Assembly: GCA_947503335.1 (NCBI GenBank)
Contig: CANNCY010000002.1
Span: 543,739-607,738, forward strand
DNA length: 64,000 bases
Source of the DNA: an uncultured Pseudomonadales bacterium
Lineage (GTDB): Bacteria > Pseudomonadota > Gammaproteobacteria > Pseudomonadales > CANNCY01
Reading direction: 5' to 3'
Each line of letters begins with the position of its first letter. The stretch's first letter is position 1. Under the pieces are notes generated by a model. The model did no database searches, was not told the DNA's origin, and was given only the letters and a program-made list of their open reading frames with translations. Positions 1 to 8,634 of the stretch are shown here, piece by piece. Position numbers and translations under genes: made by a program.

Positions 1-691
1 TTATCTCGCCAGATATGCCTGGCAACGTAATCGACACCTGCGTACCTTCTACGGGTTGTACCTGCCCCTGACCCACTTTAAAGTCGACCCAAAGCTCTTT
101 GGTATCGCCAGTGATCGTTACTACTTCGTCACCACCGTGCATAAAATGACCCGGCGATAATCGGTGTAATCCTAGAGTGCCAGTAAAGGGGGCTCGCACT
201 GTTTTCTTTTCGATGCGTGCGCGTAGCGCGGCCGCATTAGCTTTAGCTGCACGCAAGCGAGCGCGAGCTTGGTCTTGGGCATCTTGCGAGCCCACACCAC
301 GTTTGCTTAGGGTGCTATTGCGTTGATTGTTTAGTTCAGCAATTTCAATGTCTGCTAACAATGCTTCTAGCTGGGCTTGCTCTTCTTCTTGAGCAAGAGT
401 TAACAACACTTGACCTTTTTCAACATGGGCGCCAGCCGGTACTACATCGCCCGAAATGACCCCCTGCTCTTGCGTACGCAGTGTTACCAATTGCGGCGTA
501 ACCACCTCACCACCAACAACCACTGCTGGGCGAAATGTAGACTCAGCGATTTGAGAAATCTCGACGTGTTCTGATGGCTCAGGAAAGGACTCTGCAAAGG
601 CCATCATACCCATGATCTGATGGGCTTTAGCGGCGCCTAATACAGCGATAACCAATACGCTACCAAGTACAACTTTTAACCACGCCTTCAC
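1..691 (-). CDS. RND-type periplasmic adaptor (HlyD/MFP family), 3' end outside window
   Basis: This is the N-terminal 230 residues of a membrane fusion protein, the periplasmic link between an RND inner-membrane pump and an outer-membrane channel. Translating the minus strand from a GTG at 691 gives a short N-terminal membrane anchor (residues 5-20). It is followed by a biotinyl-lipoyl half-motif (VPAGAHVEKGQVLLTL), a Glu/Gln/Ala-rich alpha-helical hairpin (about 100-160), and the second lipoyl half with the typical VRAPFTGTLG. The reading frame is open to the window edge, so the C-terminal barrel domains and the presumed pump gene lie outside. The start is supported by an AGGAG 8 bases upstream of the GTG. 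The substrate cannot be told. Confidence 0.85.
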   Translation of the reverse strand, partial: MKAWLKVVLGSVLVIAVLGAAKAHQIMGMMAFAESFPEPSEHVEISQIAESTFRPAVVVGGEVVTPQLVTLRTQEQGVISGDVVPAGAHVEKGQVLLTLAQEEEQAQLEALLADIEIAELNNQRNSTLSKRGVGSQDAQDQARARLRAAKANAAALRARIEKKTVRAPFTGTLGLHRLSPGHFMHGGDEVVTITGDTKELWVDFKVGQGQVQPVEGTQVSITLPGISGEI

Positions 692-764
692 AATTGATCT
701 CCTAGATCACAAACAGTTGAGGCGTAAGTGTAAGGGGGTTGCTAGAGTGTTGTCTAATCTATTA

Positions 765-1415
765 TCAGCGCCTAACAGCGCAACATTTTACATCGCCGGC
801 GTCTGATACCCAGGCTGATTCAATTTCATAACCACTTTGATTGAGCAGACTACAGAGTTCACTAACCGAATACAGTGTAACAGGGTGGCGAATACCGTAT
901 TTTACCGCCATTGGTGTTGCTAGCTCGCTGTGTCGATATTCGATTGGCAAGTAAACAGGGTAGCCTTTGGCGAGGGGCGAATTGGTACTGCCCACAGAAA
1001 TGTATAAACGCGCGCGACGTTTTAATACGCGATGCATCTGTGTCAGCAATTCGGCGGCTTCTTCGTGCGAAAAGAACTGCAGACCCCGCTGAAACAAACA
1101 CATGTGATATTTTTGATCTTCGGTAACCAGAAGGTTTTCGAACAGATCACCTTCGCGGCGATCTAGATTGTCGATAGGAGATTCGTCTTGAACTAGATCT
1201 TGCTGATTAATTGCCGTAACAAAGGCACCTAGTTCGGCAAATCGTAGCGCCATAGCGTCGTGACTAATCGCCAAATCAAGTACTTGCGGTGGCACCGACA
1301 TCGCCATTAACCCGCGGCAACAGATCATAGCCGCCTGGTCTAGATCGTCAAAGCGGCGCACCAATGCCCCACCCACGCGATCTTGCGTTAACTGTCTATC
1401 TAGTAAAGACTCCAT
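765..1415 (-). CDS. class I SAM methyltransferase-like protein
   Basis: The protein is 216 aa with the outline of a Rossmann-fold methyltransferase. VLDLAISHDAMALRFAELGA (about 45-64) sits where motif I should be. An acidic DRREGDLFENLL stretch is followed by MHRVLKRRARLYISVGS, the usual 'commit the change' strand of Methyltransf_11-like proteins. Motif I lacks the GxGxG glycines, so SAM binding is doubtful; it may be a degenerate or divergent member. It lies 73 bases upstream of the RND adaptor on the same strand and could be co-transcribed. The substrate is unknown. Confidence 0.6.
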   Translation of the reverse strand: MESLLDRQLTQDRVGGALVRRFDDLDQAAMICCRGLMAMSVPPQVLDLAISHDAMALRFAELGAFVTAINQQDLVQDESPIDNLDRREGDLFENLLVTEDQKYHMCLFQRGLQFFSHEEAAELLTQMHRVLKRRARLYISVGSTNSPLAKGYPVYLPIEYRHSELATPMAVKYGIRHPVTLYSVSELCSLLNQSGYEIESAWVSDAGDVKCCAVRR

Positions 1416-1466
1416 GCCACACCCCGCTAGTCCTTTATACAGAGTGCAAGCTGGCTCGCTAATCTC

Positions 1467-2351
1467 TCACTCTGCTATCAGTTTAAGAATGGCGCTAAAA
1501 TCTTGATCGCCCATTCCTTGTTCGATCATTGCATTATACAGATCTCGCGCTCTATCGCCCATGGGCGTTTTCGCCTCGGCGCGATCAGCCTGCGAACTCG
1601 CCAAACCCAAATCTTTATGCATTAACTGCGCCATAAAACCGGGCTTATATTGGTTACTTGCCGGTGCGTTGGGCATAACATCTGGATACGGATTGTACAA
1701 TTGCAATGCCCAGTTGTTACCTGAACTGTTTTGCATGATCTCGCTAAGTACCGCGGGGTCTAACCCGCTTTTGGCGCCCATGTTTAACGCTTCGGCAGTG
1801 CCAGCCATTAGTACGGCTAAAAGCTGATTGTTACACACCTTGGCTACCTGCCCAGCACCAAGGCCACCGGCCAAAAATTGCTTTGCCCCCATCACCTGTA
1901 ACAATGGTAGTGCGCGATCAAACTGCTCTTGTGTACCGCCGCACATAAAGGCAAGTGTGCCCGCCGCAGCGCCCGCCACACCGCCCGACACAGGTGCATC
2001 AATGAAATCGATATTAGCCGCCTGCGCCAGATCACCCACCTGCTGTACCGACTCGCCATCAATGGTGCTGCAGTCTACTGCCAGCGCCCCTGCTTTTAGG
2101 TTTGCAAGTAATCCTTGCTCACCTGAATAAACAGATACCACATGCTTACCCGCCGGCAACATCGTAATCACTACGTCTACTTGTTGGGCGAGCTCTGCTA
2201 GCGATGACGCCGCTGTTAATCCTTTCGCAACGTACTCGCCCATTAACGATTCTGATAGATCAAAGCCAACCACTTGGTAGTCAGCTTTCACCAAGTTAAC
2301 GGCCATTGGGCCGCCCATATTGCCTAGACCAACAAATCCGATTCGGGTCAT
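1467..2351 (-). CDS. mmsB: 3-hydroxyisobutyrate dehydrogenase
   Basis: This enzyme oxidises 3-hydroxyisobutyrate to methylmalonate semialdehyde with NAD+ in valine degradation. At 294 aa it has the normal length. The N-terminal Rossmann motif GLGNMG (8-13) binds the cofactor, DAPVSGG (119-125) is the substrate-binding signature, and Lys171 in GAGQVAKVCNN matches the catalytic lysine of the beta-hydroxyacid dehydrogenase family. Its ATG overlaps the stop of the upstream acyl-CoA dehydrogenase (ATGA), so the two are translationally coupled. Other beta-hydroxyacid dehydrogenases share the fold, but the operon partner supports the valine role. Confidence 0.9.
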   Translation of the reverse strand: MTRIGFVGLGNMGGPMAVNLVKADYQVVGFDLSESLMGEYVAKGLTAASSLAELAQQVDVVITMLPAGKHVVSVYSGEQGLLANLKAGALAVDCSTIDGESVQQVGDLAQAANIDFIDAPVSGGVAGAAAGTLAFMCGGTQEQFDRALPLLQVMGAKQFLAGGLGAGQVAKVCNNQLLAVLMAGTAEALNMGAKSGLDPAVLSEIMQNSSGNNWALQLYNPYPDVMPNAPASNQYKPGFMAQLMHKDLGLASSQADRAEAKTPMGDRARDLYNAMIEQGMGDQDFSAILKLIAE

Positions 2352-3508
2352 TTAAGCACCTCTGACACACCTTCGATTAATAGACGGCGACCAATAATCA
2401 TACGCATCACCTCATTGGTGCCCTCTAAAATTTGATGTACGCGAGTATCGCGCACCATTCGCTCTAATGGGTATTCACGAATGTATCCGTAGCCGCCATG
2501 AATCTGCAGCGCTTCGTTACACACTTTAAAACCTACATCGGTAGCAAAGCGTTTAGCCATCGCACAATAGGCCCCCGCTTCGGCGTGACCTGTATCTAAA
2601 TAATACGCAGCCATTCGTACCATCTGACGCGCTGCAACTAACTCGGTTACCATATCAGCTAACTTAAACTGCATGTTTTGAAATGCCGCCAACGGTTTAC
2701 CAAATTGTTCGCGCTCTTTGGCATAAGCTACTGCGGTATCTAACGCTTCTTGGGCCGTACCGATCGAACAGGTAGCAATGTTTAGTCGCCCACCATCTAG
2801 GCCTTCCATTGCTAGCTTGAACCCCTGACCTTCTTCGGCCAATAGATTGCCAACGGGTACGCGAACATCCGTAAAACTGATAGTTCGAGTAGGCTGTGCG
2901 TTCCAGCCCATTTTTTCTTCTTTCTTGCCGTACTCGATACCTTCGGCATGTGCATCAACGACGATGGCAGAAACGCCTTTAGGCCCTGCCTCGCCAGTGC
3001 GCGCCATCACAACCAAATAGTCGGTGTCGCCTGCACCCGAAATAAAGGCTTTGCTGCCGTTTAGTACATAGTGGTCGCCGTCACGTTCAGCGCGCGTTCG
3101 CAATGATGCCGCATCTGAACCCGAGCCTGGTTCGGTCAAACAATAGCTCGCTAATTTTTGCCCTGCGATTAGCTCGTCAATAATCTGCTCAACTAATTGC
3201 GATTTGCCGTACTTACCAATCATACAAGTCGCCATGTTATGAATGGTGATAAACGCAGCGGTGGTAGTACAACCTTTGGCAAGCTCTTCTACAACAAAAC
3301 TAGTATCAAGACGGCTCACTTCTAAACCACCAACTGATTCGGGCGTGTATAACCCCATAAAGCCAAGCTCACCCGCTTGCCTGTAGACGTTTTTATCAAA
3401 GATCGACTCGGCGTCCCACTTTGCGGCATAGGGGCGCATCTGATCATCGGCAAATGCCTTGGCGCTGTCGGCAAATGCTTGTTGCTGTTCGGTTACTTCA
3501 AAATTCAT
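2348..3508 (-). CDS. acyl-CoA dehydrogenase, probably isobutyryl-CoA type
   Basis: This FAD enzyme introduces the alpha,beta double bond into an acyl-CoA. It has 386 aa and the standard three-part fold. CLTEPGSGSDAASL (about 136-149) is the FAD/acyl signature, and QIHGGYGYIREYPLERMVRD near the C-terminus is the second family signature. Glu362 in LEGTNE is in the position of the catalytic base of the short and branched-chain enzymes. Direct coupling to mmsB points to isobutyryl-CoA in valine degradation, but the sequence alone does not exclude another short chain. It is the middle gene of thiolase, acyl-CoA dehydrogenase, mmsB. Confidence 0.88.
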   Translation of the reverse strand: MNFEVTEQQQAFADSAKAFADDQMRPYAAKWDAESIFDKNVYRQAGELGFMGLYTPESVGGLEVSRLDTSFVVEELAKGCTTTAAFITIHNMATCMIGKYGKSQLVEQIIDELIAGQKLASYCLTEPGSGSDAASLRTRAERDGDHYVLNGSKAFISGAGDTDYLVVMARTGEAGPKGVSAIVVDAHAEGIEYGKKEEKMGWNAQPTRTISFTDVRVPVGNLLAEEGQGFKLAMEGLDGGRLNIATCSIGTAQEALDTAVAYAKEREQFGKPLAAFQNMQFKLADMVTELVAARQMVRMAAYYLDTGHAEAGAYCAMAKRFATDVGFKVCNEALQIHGGYGYIREYPLERMVRDTRVHQILEGTNEVMRMIIGRRLLIEGVSEVLK

Positions 3509-3517
3509 GTGTTATTC

Positions 3518-4693
3518 CTATTCGCAAAGCTCAATAGCGATCGCGGTTGCTTCACCGCCGCCAATGCAAAGTGACGCAACACCTCGTTTTAAGCCCCGCG
3601 CCTTTAATGCGTGTATCAAGGTTACGACAATACGTGCGCCCGATGCACCCAGAGGGTGGCCTAACGCACAGGCGCCACCGTTTACATTTACTTTCGCTTC
3701 ATCTAATCCTAAATTATCAATCGCCAACAGCGCCACCACCGCAAAGGCTTCGTTGATTTCGAACAGATCAACATCGTTTACCTGCCAGCCTACCTGATCT
3801 AGCAGTTTGGTTACTGCGCCTATTGGGGCGAGTGTAAACTCTGCGGGCTTTTGCGCGTGCGACGTGTAGCCTTTTATCACCGCCAAGGGTTTGTTCTTGC
3901 CCAAACCTGCTTGTGTTGCTAGTACTAAGGCCGCTGCGCCATCAGAAATAGAACTTGAGTTGGCTGCGGTTACCGTGCCATCTTTCTTAAACGCTGGGCG
4001 CAACTTAGGGATCTTTTCTGGATTCGCTTCACCAGGCTGTTGATCTGTCTCTACTAGACGTTCATCTTGGCGAGTTTTAACCATCACGGGCGTTATCTCA
4101 TCAAGAAAAGCACCGGTCGCAATAGCTGCATTCGCTCGCGCTAACGATTGAATCGCGTAGGTGTCCATTCGTTCGCGAGTATAGTTACGTTCATCGGCCA
4201 CCGATTGCGCAAAGGTACCCATCAAACCACCCGTCTCGGCGTCTTCAAGACCGTCTAAAAAAAGCGCGTCTTTCATTTCGGCATGGCCTAAACGGGCACC
4301 TGAACGCGCCTTGGGCATCAGATAAGGCGCATTGGTCATGCTCTCAAAACCGCCGGCAATCATCATCTCGCCCTGCCCTAATCGCAGTGCGTCGGCTGCG
4401 TGCATCACTGCCTTCATTCCCGAGCCACACACCTTTGAAACAGTCGTCGTTGGCACCGACTCTGCAATACCGGCCTTTAGCGCCGCTTGACGTGCGGGCG
4501 CTTGACCAAGGCCTGCGCTAACTACATTGCCCATATACACTTCGTCGACTTGATCTGCTGCCAAATTCAATTGCTTACAGACACCCGAAATGGCAGCCGC
4601 CCCTAAATCGGTGGCTGAAAGACTGGCAAAGTCGCCCTGAAAGCCCGCCATCGGCGTGCGCATTGCTGCAAGGATGTAGATATCTGATGTCAT
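3518..4693 (-). CDS. acetyl-CoA C-acyltransferase (thiolase)
   Basis: This thiolase makes or cleaves 3-ketoacyl-CoA. It has 391 aa, typical of cytosolic type II enzymes. The acyl-accepting cysteine is Cys89 in KVCGSGMKA. His346 in GGACALGHPLGASGAR and Cys376 in CIGGGEATA complete the active site. It is the first gene of a minus-strand catabolic operon, with 9 bases to the acyl-CoA dehydrogenase. An AAGAGGC ribosome site precedes the ATG. The closest known type appears to be acetyl-CoA acetyltransferase (AtoB/PhaA-like), though a broader ketoacyl range is possible. A 10-bp inverted repeat about 55-95 bases upstream may control it. Confidence 0.9.
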   Translation of the reverse strand: MTSDIYILAAMRTPMAGFQGDFASLSATDLGAAAISGVCKQLNLAADQVDEVYMGNVVSAGLGQAPARQAALKAGIAESVPTTTVSKVCGSGMKAVMHAADALRLGQGEMMIAGGFESMTNAPYLMPKARSGARLGHAEMKDALFLDGLEDAETGGLMGTFAQSVADERNYTRERMDTYAIQSLARANAAIATGAFLDEITPVMVKTRQDERLVETDQQPGEANPEKIPKLRPAFKKDGTVTAANSSSISDGAAALVLATQAGLGKNKPLAVIKGYTSHAQKPAEFTLAPIGAVTKLLDQVGWQVNDVDLFEINEAFAVVALLAIDNLGLDEAKVNVNGGACALGHPLGASGARIVVTLIHALKARGLKRGVASLCIGGGEATAIAIELCE

Positions 4694-4747
4694 AAAAGCC
4701 TCTTTTTATAGGTATTTACGCAGTTTGAGCCCCTTTTGTTAGATTAT

Positions 4748-4786
4748 TTATGCGAATCAAAGCAGGTTTAGGGTTTATTCGCATAA
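4748..4786. promoter_or_regulatory. perfect 10-bp inverted repeat between divergent thiolase and acyl-CoA synthetase genes
   Basis: TTATGCGAAT (4748-4757) and ATTCGCATAA (4777-4786) are exact inverted copies 19 bases apart, with centres 29 bases apart, close to three helical turns. They lie in the 203-base divergent control region. The size and phasing suggest binding of a dimer or tetramer regulator to both arms. I do not recognise the motif; it is not a PsrA-like GAAAC-N4-GTTTC site. No regulator gene is adjacent. Confidence 0.5.
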
Positions 4787-4896
4787 GTTATCTGTCAAAC
4801 ACGCCATAACTGTTTTTAGTTTATCAAAAACCGTTGCACAGGCAGCTAGTAACGGCTACTTTGAAGCATTCGCATACGACATGGAAGAGAACGACA

Positions 4897-6528
4897 ATGT
4901 TAAGCACCATGATGTCAATGCCCCTAACGATTACTGCCCTGATGCAGTTTGTAGATCGCGTCCACGGTAAGTCTGAGATCGTTTCGGTCACACACGACAA
5001 CCCTCAACACCGCTATACCTATAACGAAGCGTACAAGCGAACGCGCCAATTAGCCAACGCGTTGCGCGCGCTCGGTGCCGAGTCTGACGACCGTGTTGGT
5101 ACGCTCGCGTTTAACGATTATCGTCACTTTGAGCTGTACTACGCCATTAGCTGCTCTGGCATGGTGTGCCACACGATCAACCCTAGGCTATTTCCTGAGC
5201 AACTCGAATACATCATCAATCACGCGCAAGATCGTTTTCTATTTGTCGACCCTATGTTTGTGCCATTGATCGAACTGCTAGCACCCAAGCTGACGTATGT
5301 AGAAGCCTTTATAATCTTGTGTAGCCAAGACGACATGCCGTCTAGCCCACTAGAAAACCTGTACTCGTACGAAACCCTGATCAGTCAGCAGCCCAGCCAG
5401 TTTGATTGGCCTGAATTAGATGAAAACCAAGCCTCATCGCTATGTTACACATCGGGCACTACAGGTAATCCCAAAGGCGTGATGTACTCACACAGATCAA
5501 CCATTTTGCATGCATACGCTAGCGCCTTGCCTGATGTTTTTGGCATCAGTGCCCGCGAAGTAGTAATGCCTGTTGTGCCTATGTTTCATGTTAATAGCTG
5601 GGGGCTAGTGTATTCAGCACCGATGGTTGGGGCGTCACTTGTATTGCCCGGGCCCAAAATGGGTGACGGTAAAAGTCTGTGCAATCTAATCAATGATTGT
5701 GATGTCACCATGACAGCCGGCGTACCGACTGTTTGGCTAGCTCTACTTAACTACTTAGAAAACTCCGGCGACCGTGTACCCAATTTAAAGCGCTTAACCA
5801 TTGGTGGCTCGGCCTGCCCGCAAATGATTTTTGACGGGTTTGAACGCCTTGGTATCGACGTGCACCATGCTTGGGGCATGACCGAAATGTCGCCATTAGG
5901 CACCTACAACAAACCCCAACTTTGGGAGTTTGGTTTGTCAGACGACGAGTACCTTCGCAACCGCCTCAGCCAAGGTAGACCTATCTTTGGCGTAGACATT
6001 AAGATCGTCGACGATCAAGGTATTGAATTGCCTTGGGATGACACCGCTGCGGGAGCCGTTAAAGTTCGAGGGCCTTGGGTAACGGCGCATTACTATGGGC
6101 AAGATATTGCCAGTGACTTTGATGGTTGGTTCGAAACCGGCGATGTTGCCAGCATCAGCCCTGATGGGTTAATGCGCATCACTGATCGCGTTAAAGATGT
6201 CATCAAATCTGGGGGCGAGTGGATCAGCTCAATCGAATTAGAAAACTGTGCACAAAACCACCCCGCGGTTGCAGAAGCCGCCGTAATAGGCGTGTCACAC
6301 ATGAAGTGGGCCGAGCGTCCTTTACTGCTTGTGGTTGTCAAAGATGGGGCAGAAGTATCACAATCTGAAATACTGCAATGGTTTGAAGGTAAGGTAGCTA
6401 ACTGGTGGGTACCTGATGCCTGCGAATTTGTCGATTCGCTGCCGCATACAGCGACCGGCAAACTAAGCAAAAAAGATCTTCGAGATCAATACGCCAACTA
6501 TGCTTGGCCTGTGGCGGAGACAGTTTAA
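4897..6528 (+). CDS. acyl-CoA synthetase (AMP-forming, medium/long-chain AlkK-like)
   Basis: This enzyme activates a fatty acid with ATP to acyl-AMP and then acyl-CoA. The ATG at 4897 is preferred over one at 4834 because GGAAGAGA sits 6 bases before it; this gives 543 aa, the usual AlkK-like length. YTSGTTGNPKG (about 183-193) is the ATP/AMP signature, HHAWGMTEMSP is the adenine-binding A5 region, GWFETGDVA and RVKDVIKSGGEWIS mark the hinge, and the catalytic lysine is in TATGKLSKKDLR. It is divergent from the thiolase operon and shares its control region. The cyclophilin gene starts on its stop codon. Confidence 0.88.
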   Translation: MLSTMMSMPLTITALMQFVDRVHGKSEIVSVTHDNPQHRYTYNEAYKRTRQLANALRALGAESDDRVGTLAFNDYRHFELYYAISCSGMVCHTINPRLFPEQLEYIINHAQDRFLFVDPMFVPLIELLAPKLTYVEAFIILCSQDDMPSSPLENLYSYETLISQQPSQFDWPELDENQASSLCYTSGTTGNPKGVMYSHRSTILHAYASALPDVFGISAREVVMPVVPMFHVNSWGLVYSAPMVGASLVLPGPKMGDGKSLCNLINDCDVTMTAGVPTVWLALLNYLENSGDRVPNLKRLTIGGSACPQMIFDGFERLGIDVHHAWGMTEMSPLGTYNKPQLWEFGLSDDEYLRNRLSQGRPIFGVDIKIVDDQGIELPWDDTAAGAVKVRGPWVTAHYYGQDIASDFDGWFETGDVASISPDGLMRITDRVKDVIKSGGEWISSIELENCAQNHPAVAEAAVIGVSHMKWAERPLLLVVVKDGAEVSQSEILQWFEGKVANWWVPDACEFVDSLPHTATGKLSKKDLRDQYANYAWPVAETV

Positions 6529-7391
6529 TGCGCCTATCTCAACGTCGAATTTTTATACAGTTAACGATCATCGCTATTTTCATTTTATCAGCGGCCATTG
6601 TCGAGGCGTCTGATGATTATATCGAGCTACCTCAAGAGAATTTAATCTATTTATCAACAAACGATGGCACTGCAATTATCGAACTGGCGCCCTGGATCGC
6701 ACCTGCACATGTGATGAGATTTAAACAGCTCGCCCAAAACAATCGGTTTGCGGGGGCCAACTTTTATCGGGTCGTAGAAGGCTTTGTTGCACAAGGTGGT
6801 TTTGGTGCGTTAGCTGATCAAGCAGATCGTGCGGCTGACTTTGCTCCGTTAAAATTAGAGCCCTTTCGCAAAGGCCAATTAGGTGGCTATTCGTTGCTCA
6901 ACACCGGCGGCCACTACGCAGACGCTGAAGGCATCTATAACGGCTTTAATGTAAGCAACAAAAATGATGAGTATTGGGTTAACCATTGCTACGGCGTAGT
7001 AGCGGCCGCTCGAATGTTTGAGGCTGATACTGCTACAACCGAGTTCTATATTATGATTGGCGCCCAAGCTCGTCACCTTGATCGAAATATGAGTGTGTTT
7101 GGGCGAGTGGTGCACGGCATGGATGTGATTCAAAGGGTTAATCGCGGTGTTGCCGGGCAAGCCAAAGATTTTGAGCCAACGACGATTACGGCATTTCAGA
7201 TAGGTAGCGATTTACCAGCGTCAGAGCAAGTTAAACTTTATGTGATGCGCTCTGGCACCAAAGCATTCGAGCAATCAATGAGCGAGCGCAAACAGTTTAG
7301 CTCGCCCTTTTTTGCTGAGACGCCGCCTCCAGTTATTAACCCCTGTCGTTATACGCAGGCGCTGACTGAATTACCGCCGACAGACAGTTAA
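6528..7391 (+). CDS. periplasmic cyclophilin-type peptidyl-prolyl isomerase
   Basis: This enzyme catalyses cis-trans isomerisation of prolyl bonds in exported proteins. The start is placed at the ATG in TAATG, overlapping the synthetase stop by one base, with GGCGGAGA upstream; 287 aa result. Residues 1-26 form a signal peptide ending at IVEA. The cyclophilin core follows, with FYRVVEGFVAQGG, EFYIMIGAQARHLD and SVFGRVVHGMDVIQRV (about 75-215). About 60 residues after the core are outside the usual domain. The link to the upstream acyl-CoA synthetase is probably only transcriptional. Confidence 0.88.
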   Translation: MRLSQRRIFIQLTIIAIFILSAAIVEASDDYIELPQENLIYLSTNDGTAIIELAPWIAPAHVMRFKQLAQNNRFAGANFYRVVEGFVAQGGFGALADQADRAADFAPLKLEPFRKGQLGGYSLLNTGGHYADAEGIYNGFNVSNKNDEYWVNHCYGVVAAARMFEADTATTEFYIMIGAQARHLDRNMSVFGRVVHGMDVIQRVNRGVAGQAKDFEPTTITAFQIGSDLPASEQVKLYVMRSGTKAFEQSMSERKQFSSPFFAETPPPVINPCRYTQALTELPPTDS

Positions 7392-7987
7392 TCTAACGCG
7401 TTTAAGCCGATCCATTGCGGTTTACGCGCCATCACATAAATCGCAATAACATCATACACAGCGTGCCAAGCCATCACGCCAATTAGGTCACCCGTCACCT
7501 GATACGCATAACCTAAAATAAGCCCCATGACCGTCGCCATGATAAAATATAAAAACGTCATGGCATGCATTGCACCGAATACTATTGATGCAATCACTAA
7601 CGCCCAAACACCCGACAGTTTTAGCTCGAGTGCGTTTTGTAACAACGCGCGAAAAAACAGTTCTTCGCAAACCCCAGCGGCGATGCCAATAACAACCATC
7701 TGCCCTATAGACATATCTCTAAACAACGGGCCGACCTGTTTATATATCGCTACCATTTGTCGACGTACCCACTGACCAGAATAACGCATACTAGCCATGC
7801 CGACAGCATAGGTTGCGATCGGTGCGATTAATGCAAACGAAAGTGTTACCAACAAGTTGCTGCCTACAACTGGTGGTGTCAACGACAGAAAGTAGAGCCC
7901 ACAAATTGCGATAACCGCAAACGACAGCTCCATCTTAACTGTCTGCTCCACCATCGCTTTTGCCGTGGTGGGCAGCTTGTTACTCAT
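7388..7987 (-). CDS. CPBP family intramembrane glutamic endopeptidase
   Basis: This is a membrane protease of the CAAX/Abi (CPBP) family. The ATG at 7987 is chosen because it overlaps the upstream gene's stop by eight bases, as in a coupled operon, giving 199 aa. The three motifs are present: EELFFRA, FGAMHA and WHAVYD, set between about five hydrophobic helices. The substrate is unknown; family members process prenylated or bacteriocin-type peptides or act in membrane protein quality control. Its 3' end converges on and overlaps the cyclophilin gene by four bases. Confidence 0.82.
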   Translation of the reverse strand: MSNKLPTTAKAMVEQTVKMELSFAVIAICGLYFLSLTPPVVGSNLLVTLSFALIAPIATYAVGMASMRYSGQWVRRQMVAIYKQVGPLFRDMSIGQMVVIGIAAGVCEELFFRALLQNALELKLSGVWALVIASIVFGAMHAMTFLYFIMATVMGLILGYAYQVTGDLIGVMAWHAVYDVIAIYVMARKPQWIGLNALD

Positions 7988-8573
7988 CAGTGTAGCCCCA
8001 AGGAGCTGCCGGAGTTTTAACAGGATTAGTAAGATCAAAGTCTACTCTGAACTCAAAGCCTTCACGAATAAGGCGATAGGTGAATTCATCGTCATAGACG
8101 AACATTTGCCACGTATTTTGATTAGAGCCTGGTATCTTTTGCTCTACAAACATTTGCTTGGTCGGCGCATCAACAGGAAACGACTGCACTTGCGCATAAC
8201 CGTCATCAACAGTATGCCCACCATACATTGTTAGATCTTCGCTAGTACCATCTTCATGGCGGTGATCATGCTTTAACTGCAATCCGCTGCCAGTTCTGGT
8301 GATGACCCAAGTTCTTGACGCGTTATCACCAACATGAAACGGAATCTCTATATAGGTATCGGTGCACTTGCGAACATGCATCACTAGCTTTTTGCCAGTG
8401 AAACTTTTTGATTTGTTGGTATCGATTAAAATCTCGCCCGCAAAAGCATGGCCACATAAATCGGTGAGCGATTTAAAGAAGCTATCTTGTGCAGGTGTAG
8501 TAAGTACAGGCCGGCTGGTCGCCGATGACGCAGCGGTAACTAGTAGCATCGCAGCAAATACGATTGTTTTCAT
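7980..8573 (-). CDS. hypothetical periplasmic protein
   Basis: This protein has 197 aa from the ATG at 8573, which has AAAGGGA six bases upstream. A longer open frame to 8651 overlaps dbpA and lacks such a site. Residues 1-20 look like a signal peptide (MKTIVFAAMLLVTAASSATS). The mature part is beta-rich with no motif I recognise; it contains VMHVRKC, TRTGSGLQLKHDHRHEDGT and FEFRVDFD. It resembles the many small secreted proteins of marine gammaproteobacteria that carry a lipocalin- or DUF-like fold. It lies between dbpA and the CPBP protease, overlapping the latter. Confidence 0.7.
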   Translation of the reverse strand: MKTIVFAAMLLVTAASSATSRPVLTTPAQDSFFKSLTDLCGHAFAGEILIDTNKSKSFTGKKLVMHVRKCTDTYIEIPFHVGDNASRTWVITRTGSGLQLKHDHRHEDGTSEDLTMYGGHTVDDGYAQVQSFPVDAPTKQMFVEQKIPGSNQNTWQMFVYDDEFTYRLIREGFEFRVDFDLTNPVKTPAAPWGYTDE

Positions 8574-8634
8574 ACATATCCCTTTTTCATTATTTTCAAC
8601 GATGGTATGTGTGATAACTAAGTTGCAACTAGTG

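Noticed and set aside
4834..4896. N-terminal extension of the acyl-CoA synthetase
   Set aside because: The ATG at 4897 has a ribosome site and gives the family length; the extension has no typical features.
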